The notes beneath the pieces were generated by a model. That model did no database searches and had not been told where the DNA came from. It saw only the letters and a list, made by a program, of their open reading frames with translations. Of a stretch of DNA of 64,000 nt, positions 42,357-50,878 are shown in pieces. Location: the NCBI GenBank assembly GCA_964496575.1, contig CAZCAC010000032.1:1-64000 (forward strand). Direction: 5' to 3'. Every line of letters starts with the position of its first letter. Within the stretch, counting starts at the first letter, position 1. The translations under genes were made by a program, and so were the position numbers. The DNA is from CAZCAC01 sp964496575. Lineage in GTDB: Bacteria; Planctomycetota; UBA1135; GCA-002686595.

Positions 42357-43273
42357 GAGTCGGCCGGTACCTTCTTCGACGGCCCATCGGCCACGTGCCG
42401 CCCCGATGATTCCGGATCCGGGGAGTCGATCAGCCTCTCGATTCGTTCGATGACGTCCGACGCGGAGTGCTTGCAGCAGGGAGGCTCCCCATCCGGCCCG
42501 ACCTTGACACACTCGATCGGCGCCTTCCCGCTCCGGGTGGTCAGGTGGTGGTAGCAGCCGGCCTGGTCGCACGGTCCCTGGACGACCTCCACGCCCCGGA
42601 GGTCGGCGTGGCGTAGGCGCGGGTCGACGGAGCCGAAGAACACGACGCTCTTCTTGCGCATGCTGATCGCGAAGTGCGAGGGCGCTGAATCGACGCCGAT
42701 GAACAGGCTCGCGCCGTGAGTCACGCGGGCCAGCTCCCGAATATCCCGCGTCTCGATGTGTTCACCGCACTCGGTCTCCGCAGACAGGCCGACCTGGTAG
42801 ACGTTGAAGCCTCGATGCCGGAGGAACGAGGCCACCTGACCCCAGTCGACACCGAACACTCGCCGGTGATTCATGAGCAGGTGCTGCTCCAGATGAACCA
42901 CCGCGTACGGGGTCGGCAGTACCTGTCGCTTCTCCTCCTCGGTGAGGTGCAACCGGGGAACGCTCGGGACGAAGTCGTCGACTCCGGCGATCCGGGCGTA
43001 GGCCTCCTGGACCGGCATCTCCGGAAACCGCTCGTACTTGAGCTTCTTGATCTGGCCGGTGACCTTCCGGAGTCCTCTGAGGAACTGATTCCGGTTGAAG
43101 GAGATGGTCAGATTCTCGCTCGGGAAGTTCTCCAGGACTCGAGCGCACAGGGGGCGAGTCACGAAGGTGACGTGCGCGCCTCGGGAGGTGAGCTCCCTCA
43201 GGAGGGGCTCGGCCATCAGGACATCGCCGATCGCGCCATAGCGCTGCAGGTAATAGCGTCTCTTCGTGACCAT
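42353..43273 (-). CDS. Glycosyltransferase family 9 (heptosyltransferase-like)
   Basis: 306 residues. The opening YLQRYGAIGDVLMAEPLLREL is the GT9 donor-domain start (usually RxGxLGDxL), followed by AHVTFVTRPLCARVLE. The C-terminal half has THGASLFIGVDSAPSHFA, the common GT9 acceptor/donor loop with the glycine-valine-aspartate-serine motif. A tail with several cysteines and histidines (CDQAGCYHHL, CCKH) may bind a metal. Soluble or peripheral enzyme acting on surface glycans. It sits 35 bp after a methyltransferase gene and overlaps the beta-barrel gene. Confidence 0.85.
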   Translation of the reverse strand: MVTKRRYYLQRYGAIGDVLMAEPLLRELTSRGAHVTFVTRPLCARVLENFPSENLTISFNRNQFLRGLRKVTGQIKKLKYERFPEMPVQEAYARIAGVDDFVPSVPRLHLTEEEKRQVLPTPYAVVHLEQHLLMNHRRVFGVDWGQVASFLRHRGFNVYQVGLSAETECGEHIETRDIRELARVTHGASLFIGVDSAPSHFAISMRKKSVVFFGSVDPRLRHADLRGVEVVQGPCDQAGCYHHLTTRSGKAPIECVKVGPDGEPPCCKHSASDVIERIERLIDSPDPESSGRHVADGPSKKVPADS

Positions 43274-43308
43274 GGCTCTCTAGACGGAGCTGCGCGCTCT
43301 CTTCGACC

Positions 43309-44025
43309 TCACCCCGCCGCCGGCTTCCTGGTGATCACCTCGATGGAGAACTCGCCTTCACTCTGCCGTTCGGGGCCCAGGTCGCGGTAGCCGTCGTCGC
43401 AGGTGCGGAGGTGGACGACGTCGTGCTCACCGAGGGCTCGATCGAGGAGCGGAACCAGTCCGAGAGTGTCCGGAGCCTCGTCCCGCTCGGGCAGGAAGAA
43501 GTGCTTGTGATCCTCGTTGAACTGCGAGGGCAGATCCCGCTTCTTCTCGTAGAGGTCGCGGTGAGGCAGGTACAGGATCAGGTAGCCGCCGGGCTTCAGC
43601 ACACGCCACCAGTTTCGCAGAGCCAGCTCCGGTTCGACCATGTGCTCGAGCAAGTGGCTCGAGTAGACGAAGTCGAAGGACTCGTCGCCCAGGCTCTTCA
43701 ACAGCTGAGCGTCGCCGTGCTCGAAATCCCAGCCGGTGACACCCGGAACGACCGGGTCACCTCCGTAGCCGACGTCGAGGCCCGCGCCCTGGAAGTACCT
43801 GTCGAAGAGCCCGTCGCGCTCGCGTCGGGCTCGAGCCTTGTGACTCTCCCCGGGCCGGCGCCGGCGGCCCAGAACCGGCATGTCCCCGAACAGGTTGTAG
43901 CGCACCTTCCTGATGCGATCCTTGATCCGCCTCGTGTGCCGCTCCGCCGGGAGCGGCTCGAACAGGTGATGGCGCACGTTTCGTACGAATCTCTGGAACA
44001 TGTGTGTCTCGCTGTTGCGCATCAT
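43309..44025 (-). CDS. SAM-dependent methyltransferase (class I)
   Basis: 238 residues from the ATG at 44025 (a GTG at 44034 is possible). After a basic N-terminus come GLDVGYGGDP (SAM-binding loop), FDFVYSSHLLEHM (motif II-III of Methyltransf_11/23), LRNWWRVLKPGGYLILYLPH. The fold is complete. Similar proteins modify glycans or lipids in polysaccharide clusters. The gene leads the minus-strand run with GT9, barrel and spermidine-synthase-like genes. Confidence 0.85.
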   Translation of the reverse strand: MMRNSETHMFQRFVRNVRHHLFEPLPAERHTRRIKDRIRKVRYNLFGDMPVLGRRRRPGESHKARARRERDGLFDRYFQGAGLDVGYGGDPVVPGVTGWDFEHGDAQLLKSLGDESFDFVYSSHLLEHMVEPELALRNWWRVLKPGGYLILYLPHRDLYEKKRDLPSQFNEDHKHFFLPERDEAPDTLGLVPLLDRALGEHDVVHLRTCDDGYRDLGPERQSEGEFSIEVITRKPAAG

Positions 44026-44092
44026 AGCGTGCACGATTCCGGCTCCGATTTCACCGCCGGGAGCGGAATCACCGCACCTGCCGCGTCAGGCC

Positions 44093-44275
44093 TGCGCCGC
44101 GGGGGTCCTCAGCACGCAGGTGATCATCGCGCTGACCGACTGGAACGCGCTGATCTCACCGTCCCATGTGGGCCAGTCGCCGGTCAACTCGCTCAGCGTC
44201 GGCGTACTCTTCGGGATCTTCCCCGCCCGCCGGGCGGCGTGCATGGATCCGATCGCGGTGCTGCGGCACGAGTGA
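44093..44275 (+). pseudogene. 3' remnant of a MacB/FtsX-type ABC permease gene
   Basis: The in-frame sequence to the TGA at 44273-44275 ends with the typical last segment of MacB permeases: VGVLFGIFPARRAACMDPIA then VLRHE (normally VGLxFGxYPARRAAxLDPIEALRYE). Upstream ALTDWNALISPSHV also matches the loop before the last TM. Only about 60 residues remain, with degraded hydrophobicity, and no sensible start exists. The rest of the 390-bp region between the genes starting at 44025 and 44416 shows no gene. A complete FtsX-like permease occurs at 9.2 kb but with a different C-terminus, so this is not a local copy of it. Confidence 0.75.
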
Positions 44276-44415
44276 GGGTGCGATATGCCCGAGAACCGGT
44301 TGGGTCGCGAAACAGGCGGCTCGACCGACAAGAGGTGTAGCCAGCACCAGCCGGCGTGCTAGAGTGGCTCCGCCCGGTTGGTGAAGTCGCTAGCAACTCC
44401 CATCCTCATCCTCCG

Positions 44416-45804
44416 ATGCACGCCTTCCGCACGCTCCTGCGTCTCGCCTTGGTGCTCGCCCTGTTCCTGCTCAGCGGAGCCGCGCGGCCGGACGACCGCA
44501 CCGATTACGAGCAGAAGCTCACGAAACTCGAGCTCGAATGCGCACAACGGCACGTCGATCTCGGCCTCTGGTGCCGCGATCGAGGCTACACCGAGGCCGC
44601 GCGCGAATACTTCTTGAGGGCCGTCGAGGTCTCGCGCGGGCGGCACGCGCATGCGAACAACATAAAGTCGTTGATGAACCGGTCGGGTGACGCCTTCTGG
44701 AAAAAGGTCGTCGAGCTCACCGACAAGCGCCGCAAGTCCTACGACAAGAAGGTCGAGAAGCTCGAGAAGAGCAACGCCGAGGATCGCTTCGAGCTGGCCG
44801 AGTGGGCCCTCAAGAAAGGGCTCGAGGACGAGGCGCTGGCCGCCTTTCGCGCGTTGATCGATCCCGATCGTCCGCTCGTCGTCGACAAGAAAGGCCGCAT
44901 CGAGACGCGAGCGGGCGAGATCCCCGGCGAGTGCTCGGAGCTCCTTCTCTCCGACGCGATCGCGATCAACGGCGCGCCGTATCTGCGGCACGGTTTCCTC
45001 GAGCTCCTGGCCGGCGTGGACGAGATCTTCCAGGCGGAGTCGGACGAGATCCTCGTGCGCACCACCGACTCGCTCGAGCTGGCCAAGGATTTCCAGGAGC
45101 TCGGCGCGGCGCTGATGCCGGAGCTCGAAGCCGAGCTCGGCGCGCCCCTCACGCGCCGCCCGACGCTCTTCCTGTTCCCCACGCGCGACGAGTACGAGCG
45201 CTACCTCGTCGAGGCCGACCGCCAGTCCTACCGCAGCGTTTCCGGCTTCGCCGATCCGTATCGCTTCGTCACGGTAGTGTGCACCGAGGACAAGAGCCCG
45301 CTCGAGGTGCAGAGCCTCACGTTGCACGAGCTCAGCCACCTCGGCGACGCCGACGCCTTCCCGCAGGCGATGCCGGCCTGGTACCGCGAGGGCTTTGCCG
45401 AGCAGTTTGGCGGTCAGGGTACTTTTGCCTGGGACGGCGTCGAGCTCGTGCTCGGCCGCGAGATGGACGCGGACCGTCTGGCGACGCTGCGCGGCGCGGG
45501 CAAGACCTGGCGCGTGGCCGACTTCGTGCGCATCGACCCGCTCTCGCTGTGGGGCAATGATCGCGACGAGGCGATGCGTTTCTACGCGCAGTCCTGGGCA
45601 CTCTACCGCTGGCTCTCGCGCCACGCACCGGCTGCGCTGCGCAGCCGGTGGGACGCCTGGATCGACGACTGCCAGCGGGCCGTGCGCACCTTCCCGCCGG
45701 GGCACGAACCCGTGTCCACGCCGGACGAGCTGTACCGGGTGCACTTCGGCGACAGGCTCGACGAGATCGATCGCGGGCTGGAAGCGTGGCTGGAGACGCG
45801 GTAG
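44416..45804 (+). CDS. Exported HExxH metallopeptidase-like protein
   Basis: 462 residues from the ATG at 44416. A signal peptide (LLRLALVLALFLLSGAA) is followed by a helical, charged region (about 28-130) with TPR-like units. The C-terminal half has TLHELSHLG (HELSH at about 304-308) and WYREGFAEQF (Glu near 325), the gluzincin zinc ligands, as in DUF1570-like proteins. The spacing of about 16 residues between them resembles the peptidase at 2.8 kb. Substrate is unknown. It is convergent with an anti-sigma-like gene. Confidence 0.75.
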   Translation: MHAFRTLLRLALVLALFLLSGAARPDDRTDYEQKLTKLELECAQRHVDLGLWCRDRGYTEAAREYFLRAVEVSRGRHAHANNIKSLMNRSGDAFWKKVVELTDKRRKSYDKKVEKLEKSNAEDRFELAEWALKKGLEDEALAAFRALIDPDRPLVVDKKGRIETRAGEIPGECSELLLSDAIAINGAPYLRHGFLELLAGVDEIFQAESDEILVRTTDSLELAKDFQELGAALMPELEAELGAPLTRRPTLFLFPTRDEYERYLVEADRQSYRSVSGFADPYRFVTVVCTEDKSPLEVQSLTLHELSHLGDADAFPQAMPAWYREGFAEQFGGQGTFAWDGVELVLGREMDADRLATLRGAGKTWRVADFVRIDPLSLWGNDRDEAMRFYAQSWALYRWLSRHAPAALRSRWDAWIDDCQRAVRTFPPGHEPVSTPDELYRVHFGDRLDEIDRGLEAWLETR

Positions 45805-45856
45805 ACCCGGATCGATCTCCAGGTGCGGTGTCCGGACAACACCGACCGATTCGCGC

Positions 45857-46324
45857 CTACTCCTCGTCCAGCACCGCACGCCGCGCCGGGAGTCGCGCCC
45901 GGACCCGTTCGTAGCGTTCCCACACGAGCTCGGGGGAGAGCTCCAGGTGTCGGGCCGCACCCTCGAAGGACATCCCGTCCCGAGCACAGGAGCGCACGAC
46001 GTCGGCGTACTCCTCGGGCAGGGAGTCGATCAGGTCGTCGAGCCACTCGATAGGAGCGGCGTCGAGCGGCCCATGCCCGGTCAGACTCGAAGCGGCGCTC
46101 TCGATGATGCGCTCGCGAAGATCCGGGGGGAGCTCGGCGCGCCCGATCCGCAGGAGCCTCCCGTACTCGCTCCCGCGACGAAAGTCCGCGACGGTGTCCC
46201 CGCAGTCGGAACACCCCTCGAGGTGCGCCTCGAGCCTCGCCGCTGCAGCCTCGTCGAGCAGGTCCTGCGCATGAGCCTCCAGGATCCGTTCCTCGGGACA
46301 GAGAGCCGGAGAGGAGCTACTCAC
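45857..46324 (-). CDS. Zinc-finger anti-sigma-like protein with C-terminal sigma region-4-like HTH
   Basis: 155 residues. The N-terminal part has the HxxxCxxC motif of ZAS anti-sigma factors (His34, Cys38, Cys41 in AHLEGCSDCGD). No TM segment follows. Instead residues about 101-146 resemble a sigma region 4 or LuxR-like HTH: LPEEYADVVRSCARDGMSFE, then AARHLELSPELVWERYERVR. It overlaps the ECF sigma gene by 8 bp. A soluble anti-sigma factor with its own DNA- or polymerase-binding part is plausible. Confidence 0.75.
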   Translation of the reverse strand: MSSSSPALCPEERILEAHAQDLLDEAAAARLEAHLEGCSDCGDTVADFRRGSEYGRLLRIGRAELPPDLRERIIESAASSLTGHGPLDAAPIEWLDDLIDSLPEEYADVVRSCARDGMSFEGAARHLELSPELVWERYERVRARLPARRAVLDEE

Positions 46325-46904
46325 GGGCCAGAACCTCCACGTGGCCGTGCAGCCGCTGGATGACGCGCCGGCAGTTCTGGGAGACCTGGTTGGTCGACTG
46401 CCCCAGCTCCTCGGCCACCTCGTCGATCGGACCGCCGTCCACGTAGCGGCGCACGAAGGCGAGGAAGGTGGACGGCTTCACCTCCTTCCGGACCCGCTCC
46501 ATGGCCACCTCGAGCAGCGACAGACGCCACTCGCGTTCGAACTCGGCCTCGAGCTCCGCCTCCTTCGCCTGCACGCCGAGCGCGTCCCAGTCCCCGTCGG
46601 GGAGGTCTGCCCTCGGCTCCCGTGACCGCCGCCGGTAGAGGTCCAGGCAACGACCCCGGACGATCGTGCGAACCAGACCGCGGAAGGTGCCCTTGTTCCG
46701 GTCGTACTCGAATCCGGGCAGGCGGGTGAGGATCTCGATCAGCGTCACCTGCATCACATCCTCGGCGTCCGCGGCGGCGAGCCCGAGGCGCCGCGCCGTC
46801 TGGAAGGCCAGCGGGCCGTAGATCCGGACCAGGTCGCCGGCGTCTCCCGACCGGGCGCGAACGATCACGCTGAGGTGGGTCTGGCTGCAGTCCGAGCGCT
46901 CCAT
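46317..46904 (-). CDS. ECF RNA polymerase sigma factor
   Basis: 195 residues. Region 2 is present (LAAADAEDVMQVTLIEILTR and GTFRGLVRTIVRGRCLDLYR). Region 4 is shorter than usual but retained (KPSTFLAFVRRYVDGGPIDE, STNQVSQNCRRVIQRL). It is the upstream member of a pair with the zinc-finger protein and is divergent from an exported protein gene, which may be its target. Confidence 0.88.
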   Translation of the reverse strand: MERSDCSQTHLSVIVRARSGDAGDLVRIYGPLAFQTARRLGLAAADAEDVMQVTLIEILTRLPGFEYDRNKGTFRGLVRTIVRGRCLDLYRRRSREPRADLPDGDWDALGVQAKEAELEAEFEREWRLSLLEVAMERVRKEVKPSTFLAFVRRYVDGGPIDEVAEELGQSTNQVSQNCRRVIQRLHGHVEVLARE

Positions 46905-47072
46905 CGGGTTCCATCGTAGATGTCCCTCCAGAATCGTTCGACCGGGAAGCTCCCGGGATTACACGGGATCGGGGTTTCTTCCTACGATGGGGGCCCGCGT
47001 CGAGCCGGACCGGCGCTCGCGATTCTCACCGATTCGGTGTCATCCAGCGCCGGGCGCATCGGACACCTCATC

Positions 47073-48269
47073 ATGAGCACCAAGCACTGCCTTCTCGCCC
47101 TGGCCCTCGCGCTCGCCACCGGGCTCACGGCGACTCCCTCCCCGAGCTCCTCCACGAGCTCCGCCCGCGACGAGATCCGGGTCGTGGTGGTGGACGAGCG
47201 GGGTGAGCCCGTCGCCGCGGCCAGGGTAGAGCTCCGGGTCGGTCGCATCCTGCTGGACGTCAACCCCGGTCTTCCGTACTGGGCCCACCTCCTGGAGCGC
47301 GAGTCGACCACCGACAACGAGGGAATGGCCGCCTTCTCGGGCCTTCCCCCGGGCAGCGTCGGCGTGGCCCACGTTCGCGCCGGGCAGCTCCTGGGCGTCG
47401 AGGCCGGAGCGGGGGAGATCCGCTTGCAGGCGCGACCGACGATGGTGGGCAAGGGAAAGGTCCGGGCGAAGCGCCAGCTGCTGAGCCGTGGGCTGACGGT
47501 CAAGGCCTACGGTCCCTACGGCACGCTCCTCGGTGAGGCCCCGGTCGATGGACGCGGCGCCTACGAGTTCCACGGCCTGCCCACGGGAGAGGTCGAGCTC
47601 CGGCTGATGGAGGACACCTGGCCCCTGGCCCGCAAGACCGTGGAGATCGAGGCGGGCAATCGGGCCCGACTGCCGGCGCTCGAGGCGACCGACGGCGCCT
47701 ACGTTCCCCGGCAGGGGCCGATGGTGGATGTCCGCTCCGTGGTGCTCGTCGACGACGAGCGGAAGCCCGTGCCCGACGTACGCCTGGAGTGGACGTCGCG
47801 CTACATGTGGGGGGCGATGCCTTCGGACGAGAATGGCGAGGTGAAGCTCATCGGAGGCGGCGTATCGATCGGGGGTCCGCCCTACCGGTTGTTGCTGTCC
47901 GATCTCGAAGGAGAGGATGGGCACTACTGGGGCTGGCTGAAGAAGGTGTCGCGCGGACAGGCGGTGGTCCAGGTGGAGCGCACGTACCCGGTCACCGGAC
48001 GCGTGCTCTCCAAGCAGGGGAAGCTCTCTTCCTTCCTCGTGTGGGGCATCGTCGAGGCCCCGGACGGACCTCTAGCCCAGTTGACCAACGCGGCCTGGGA
48101 GCGACGTCGCGTGACCGACGGCTCCTTCGCGCTCTTTCTCCCGGCGGGGGAGCACCGGATCGCGATCGGCGCGCCCGACGGCACGTTGCGGATCTTCCCG
48201 TGTCAGGTCAGCACGGAGGAGGAGCCCCAGGAGCTGACGCTCGAGCTCGAGGCGGTCGCGGCCGAGTAG
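47073..48269 (+). CDS. Exported protein with carboxypeptidase-regulatory-like domains
   Basis: 398 residues from the ATG at 47073, where a signal peptide begins (LLALALALATGLTA). Three or more beta-sandwich units follow, with VVVVDERGEPVAAARVELRV, MAAFSGLPPGSVGVAHV, AYEFHGLPTGEVELRLM and VVLVDDERKPVPDVRLEW as typical phrases. No enzyme motif. It lies divergent from the ECF sigma/zinc-finger pair and may be part of its regulon. Its domain type is like the exported part of the 1049-residue sigma fusion. Confidence 0.7.
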   Translation: MSTKHCLLALALALATGLTATPSPSSSTSSARDEIRVVVVDERGEPVAAARVELRVGRILLDVNPGLPYWAHLLERESTTDNEGMAAFSGLPPGSVGVAHVRAGQLLGVEAGAGEIRLQARPTMVGKGKVRAKRQLLSRGLTVKAYGPYGTLLGEAPVDGRGAYEFHGLPTGEVELRLMEDTWPLARKTVEIEAGNRARLPALEATDGAYVPRQGPMVDVRSVVLVDDERKPVPDVRLEWTSRYMWGAMPSDENGEVKLIGGGVSIGGPPYRLLLSDLEGEDGHYWGWLKKVSRGQAVVQVERTYPVTGRVLSKQGKLSSFLVWGIVEAPDGPLAQLTNAAWERRRVTDGSFALFLPAGEHRIAIGAPDGTLRIFPCQVSTEEEPQELTLELEAVAAE

Positions 48270-48292
48270 GACTCGAGGCCGGGGTGGCCGTC

Positions 48293-50734
48293 CTACCAGG
48301 TCTCGACGTCGAGCGCCGGGCGTACGCCGACGGTCGCCCGGCGATCGTGAACACCATCCTCCAGCTCGAGGCGGGACGTCGCTCGCACATCGAGGCTGCC
48401 CGAAGCGTAGGAACCGCCTCGCGCGACCGCCTCGACGTCGTCGATGCTCACGCACAGCTCGGCGACGTTCCCCAGGACGTGATGCAGACCGAAGGGATTC
48501 GCGGGCATGGTGTCCACCGGTGCGTGCCACCGGACCCCGTCGCGCAGCGCGGGGTACTCCTGCATCGGCACCTGCTCGTCGCCCGCGCCGAGCAGGAAGG
48601 TCTCGTCGGCCAGGTTCACCTTGCCCTCGAGCGATTCGCGCTCCGCGCCGGTCCACCAGGGCGTGGACGTGCCCGCGCGAGCGGCGTGCTCCCACTCGTC
48701 CTCCTCGGGCAGGCGCAGGCCGTAGGCTCCGAGCACGCCCTCGCAGTTGGTGGTCGTGACGTTCTCCACCGGGTGGAGATCCCCGGCCTCGAGCGCGCTC
48801 GGGCGCATGCCGGTCAATCGCGCCCACTGTCCCTGGGTCAGCTCGTGCTTGGCGAGCAGGAAGGCCGGGATCGGTGACGCGTGACCCGCGACCTCCCCAC
48901 CGGGCAGGAGGACGAAGACGATCGCCGACGCCTCGGTCAAGACCAGCCTTCCACCGTCGTCGCGACGGGGCGCATCTCCCGAGGGCAGGTGGGCGAGCTC
49001 CACGAGCCCGGTGTCGGGGTCGCGGCCGAGGGGCTGGAGCGCGGCGCGGGGCACGAGGCGCAGGCCGTCGTAGCGGGGATCGCCCTCGATGGCCCGAAGA
49101 GCGTCCTGCCATTGCCCACGCCGCTCCTCGTCGAGCGCCGACAGCTCGACCACCTCATCCGCGCGCGGCGACGGCATCCAGTCCTCCACCAGGAACGGGC
49201 TCTCCGGATTGGCGTCTCCGGCGATCTGCTCGGCGAAGTCGTTCAGCACCAGGAGCCAGTCGTCGAGGATCTCCTGGAGCTCCTCCGTGCGCGGGCGGAT
49301 GAAGCCGTACGACGATCGTCGCTCAAGGAGCTCGTTTACCTCCCGCACCCAGCCCGCGTAGCTCGCCCGGTTGAGGGGAAAGCGCGCCGTCAGGGCGTCC
49401 CGCCGCCCCTCGAGCACGTCGATCAGGTGGTAGTCGGCCAGCGCGTGGATCGTCTTCTCCTGCTCGCGCAGGAGCTCCTGGTTCTTGCGCGCGTTGATGA
49501 TCGCCGATCCGACACCGCCCACGAACAGCGACATTGCCAGCACCAGGAGGCTCGCTGCCAGGAGCCGGTTCCGCCCGACCCAGCGGGTGGCGCGTTCCAG
49601 CCAGCCCGTGCGATAGGCGCGCACGATGCGATTCTCCTGGTAGGCGCGAAGATCCTCCGCCAGCTCCTGCATGTCGCGGTAACGATCGCTTGGCGAGCGC
49701 TGCATCGCCTTCTCGCAGATCGCCCGGAGCGCGGCCGGAGCCTCGTCGGGTAGCGGCGCCGGAGGGCCCGCCGCGAGCGCCGCCAGGATCACCCGCGGTG
49801 TCGTCCGGGTGTCGGCCGGCACGTACGGGCGGTGGCCCGCCAGGAGCTCGTAGAGCATTGCGCCCACGGCGTACACGTCGGAGCGCGGCCCGAGCTCCTC
49901 CGCCCGACCCGCGGCTTGTTCGGGTGGCATGTAGCACGGCGTCCCGACCACCGCCCCGTCCAGCGTGAGCACGGGCGCATCGGGCGGGCGACCATCTCGC
50001 GTCTCCGGCTCCTCGAGCTCGAGCCGCGGATCCCGCCGGGTGGCGCGTCCCGGCGCCTTCGCGAGCCCCCAGTCCAGCACGTAGACCTCGCCGAACGGCC
50101 CGACCATGACGTTGGTCGGCTTGAGGTCGCGGTGCACGACTCCCTTCGCGTGGGCGTAGGACATCGTCTCGCAGACGTGGAGCAGGACGCCCAGGGCGCG
50201 GGCGGGCGTCCACCCCTCCCGCCCTTCCCGGACCAGCCGGAGGATCGCTCCCAGGTCGCGACCCTGAACCAGCGGCATGGTGAAGTAGGCGCGTCCTTCC
50301 TCGTCGACCCCCAGCTCGTGGACGGGAACGATCCCGGGATGCTCGAGCTGACCGGTCACGCGGGCTTCATCGAGGAACCTCCGCAGCATCCCGGACTCCG
50401 CGTGCGCGCGTGCGGCGTGGCGATCCTGGACCACCTTCATGGCGAGGTGTCGCTCGAGTTTCACATCCCACACCCGGTAGACCACCCCCATGCCGCCGCG
50501 TCCGATCTCGTCGACGATCCGATGGCCGCCGTGCTTGGTGTCCGCCTCCTCGAGCTCGCGCAGGATCCTCTCCGCGTCCTCGATCGGGGGCAGCCATCGC
50601 GGATCGTCCGGCAGCCCCGCGCTCCGCCGGCGCTGGAGGAAGGCGTCCAGGGCGTCATCCAGGGCCAGCTCGTGATCCCCGGATGGTTCGTGGGCCAAGG
50701 GGTCGCCTCCCTCGTCTCCGCGCGCTCCTGCCAT
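48293..50734 (-). CDS. Ser/Thr kinase fused to a formylglycine-generating-enzyme-like domain
   Basis: 813 residues. Kinase domain about 72-350: glycine loop GRGGMG (79-84), Lys100, HRDLKPTN (201-208), DWG in place of DFG (221-223) and a PPEQAAG activation-loop end. One TM segment lies near 395-415 (LLAASLLVLAMSLFVGG). The C-terminal 200 residues look like an FGE-sulfatase domain: KHELTQGQWARLTGM, LRLPEEDEWEHAARAG, NPFGLHHVLGNVAELC and ARGGSYASG. That domain is probably extracytoplasmic and may bind rather than oxidise, since the usual cysteine pair is not obvious. The DWG variant occurs often in planctomycete kinases and may still be active. Confidence 0.9.
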   Translation of the reverse strand: MAGARGDEGGDPLAHEPSGDHELALDDALDAFLQRRRSAGLPDDPRWLPPIEDAERILRELEEADTKHGGHRIVDEIGRGGMGVVYRVWDVKLERHLAMKVVQDRHAARAHAESGMLRRFLDEARVTGQLEHPGIVPVHELGVDEEGRAYFTMPLVQGRDLGAILRLVREGREGWTPARALGVLLHVCETMSYAHAKGVVHRDLKPTNVMVGPFGEVYVLDWGLAKAPGRATRRDPRLELEEPETRDGRPPDAPVLTLDGAVVGTPCYMPPEQAAGRAEELGPRSDVYAVGAMLYELLAGHRPYVPADTRTTPRVILAALAAGPPAPLPDEAPAALRAICEKAMQRSPSDRYRDMQELAEDLRAYQENRIVRAYRTGWLERATRWVGRNRLLAASLLVLAMSLFVGGVGSAIINARKNQELLREQEKTIHALADYHLIDVLEGRRDALTARFPLNRASYAGWVREVNELLERRSSYGFIRPRTEELQEILDDWLLVLNDFAEQIAGDANPESPFLVEDWMPSPRADEVVELSALDEERRGQWQDALRAIEGDPRYDGLRLVPRAALQPLGRDPDTGLVELAHLPSGDAPRRDDGGRLVLTEASAIVFVLLPGGEVAGHASPIPAFLLAKHELTQGQWARLTGMRPSALEAGDLHPVENVTTTNCEGVLGAYGLRLPEEDEWEHAARAGTSTPWWTGAERESLEGKVNLADETFLLGAGDEQVPMQEYPALRDGVRWHAPVDTMPANPFGLHHVLGNVAELCVSIDDVEAVARGGSYASGSLDVRATSRLELEDGVHDRRATVGVRPALDVETW

Positions 50735-50878
50735 GATCGGATTCTACGGGCCCTGACCGGATTCCACGGGTTTATCTATCTTGGGTGTCACGGCATCGCC
50801 GGTCCCTTCGACAGGCGTACAGCTCGATCCCCAGCCTGGTGACTCGCCCGATCCGACGATCAGCTACGGAGAAGACCC

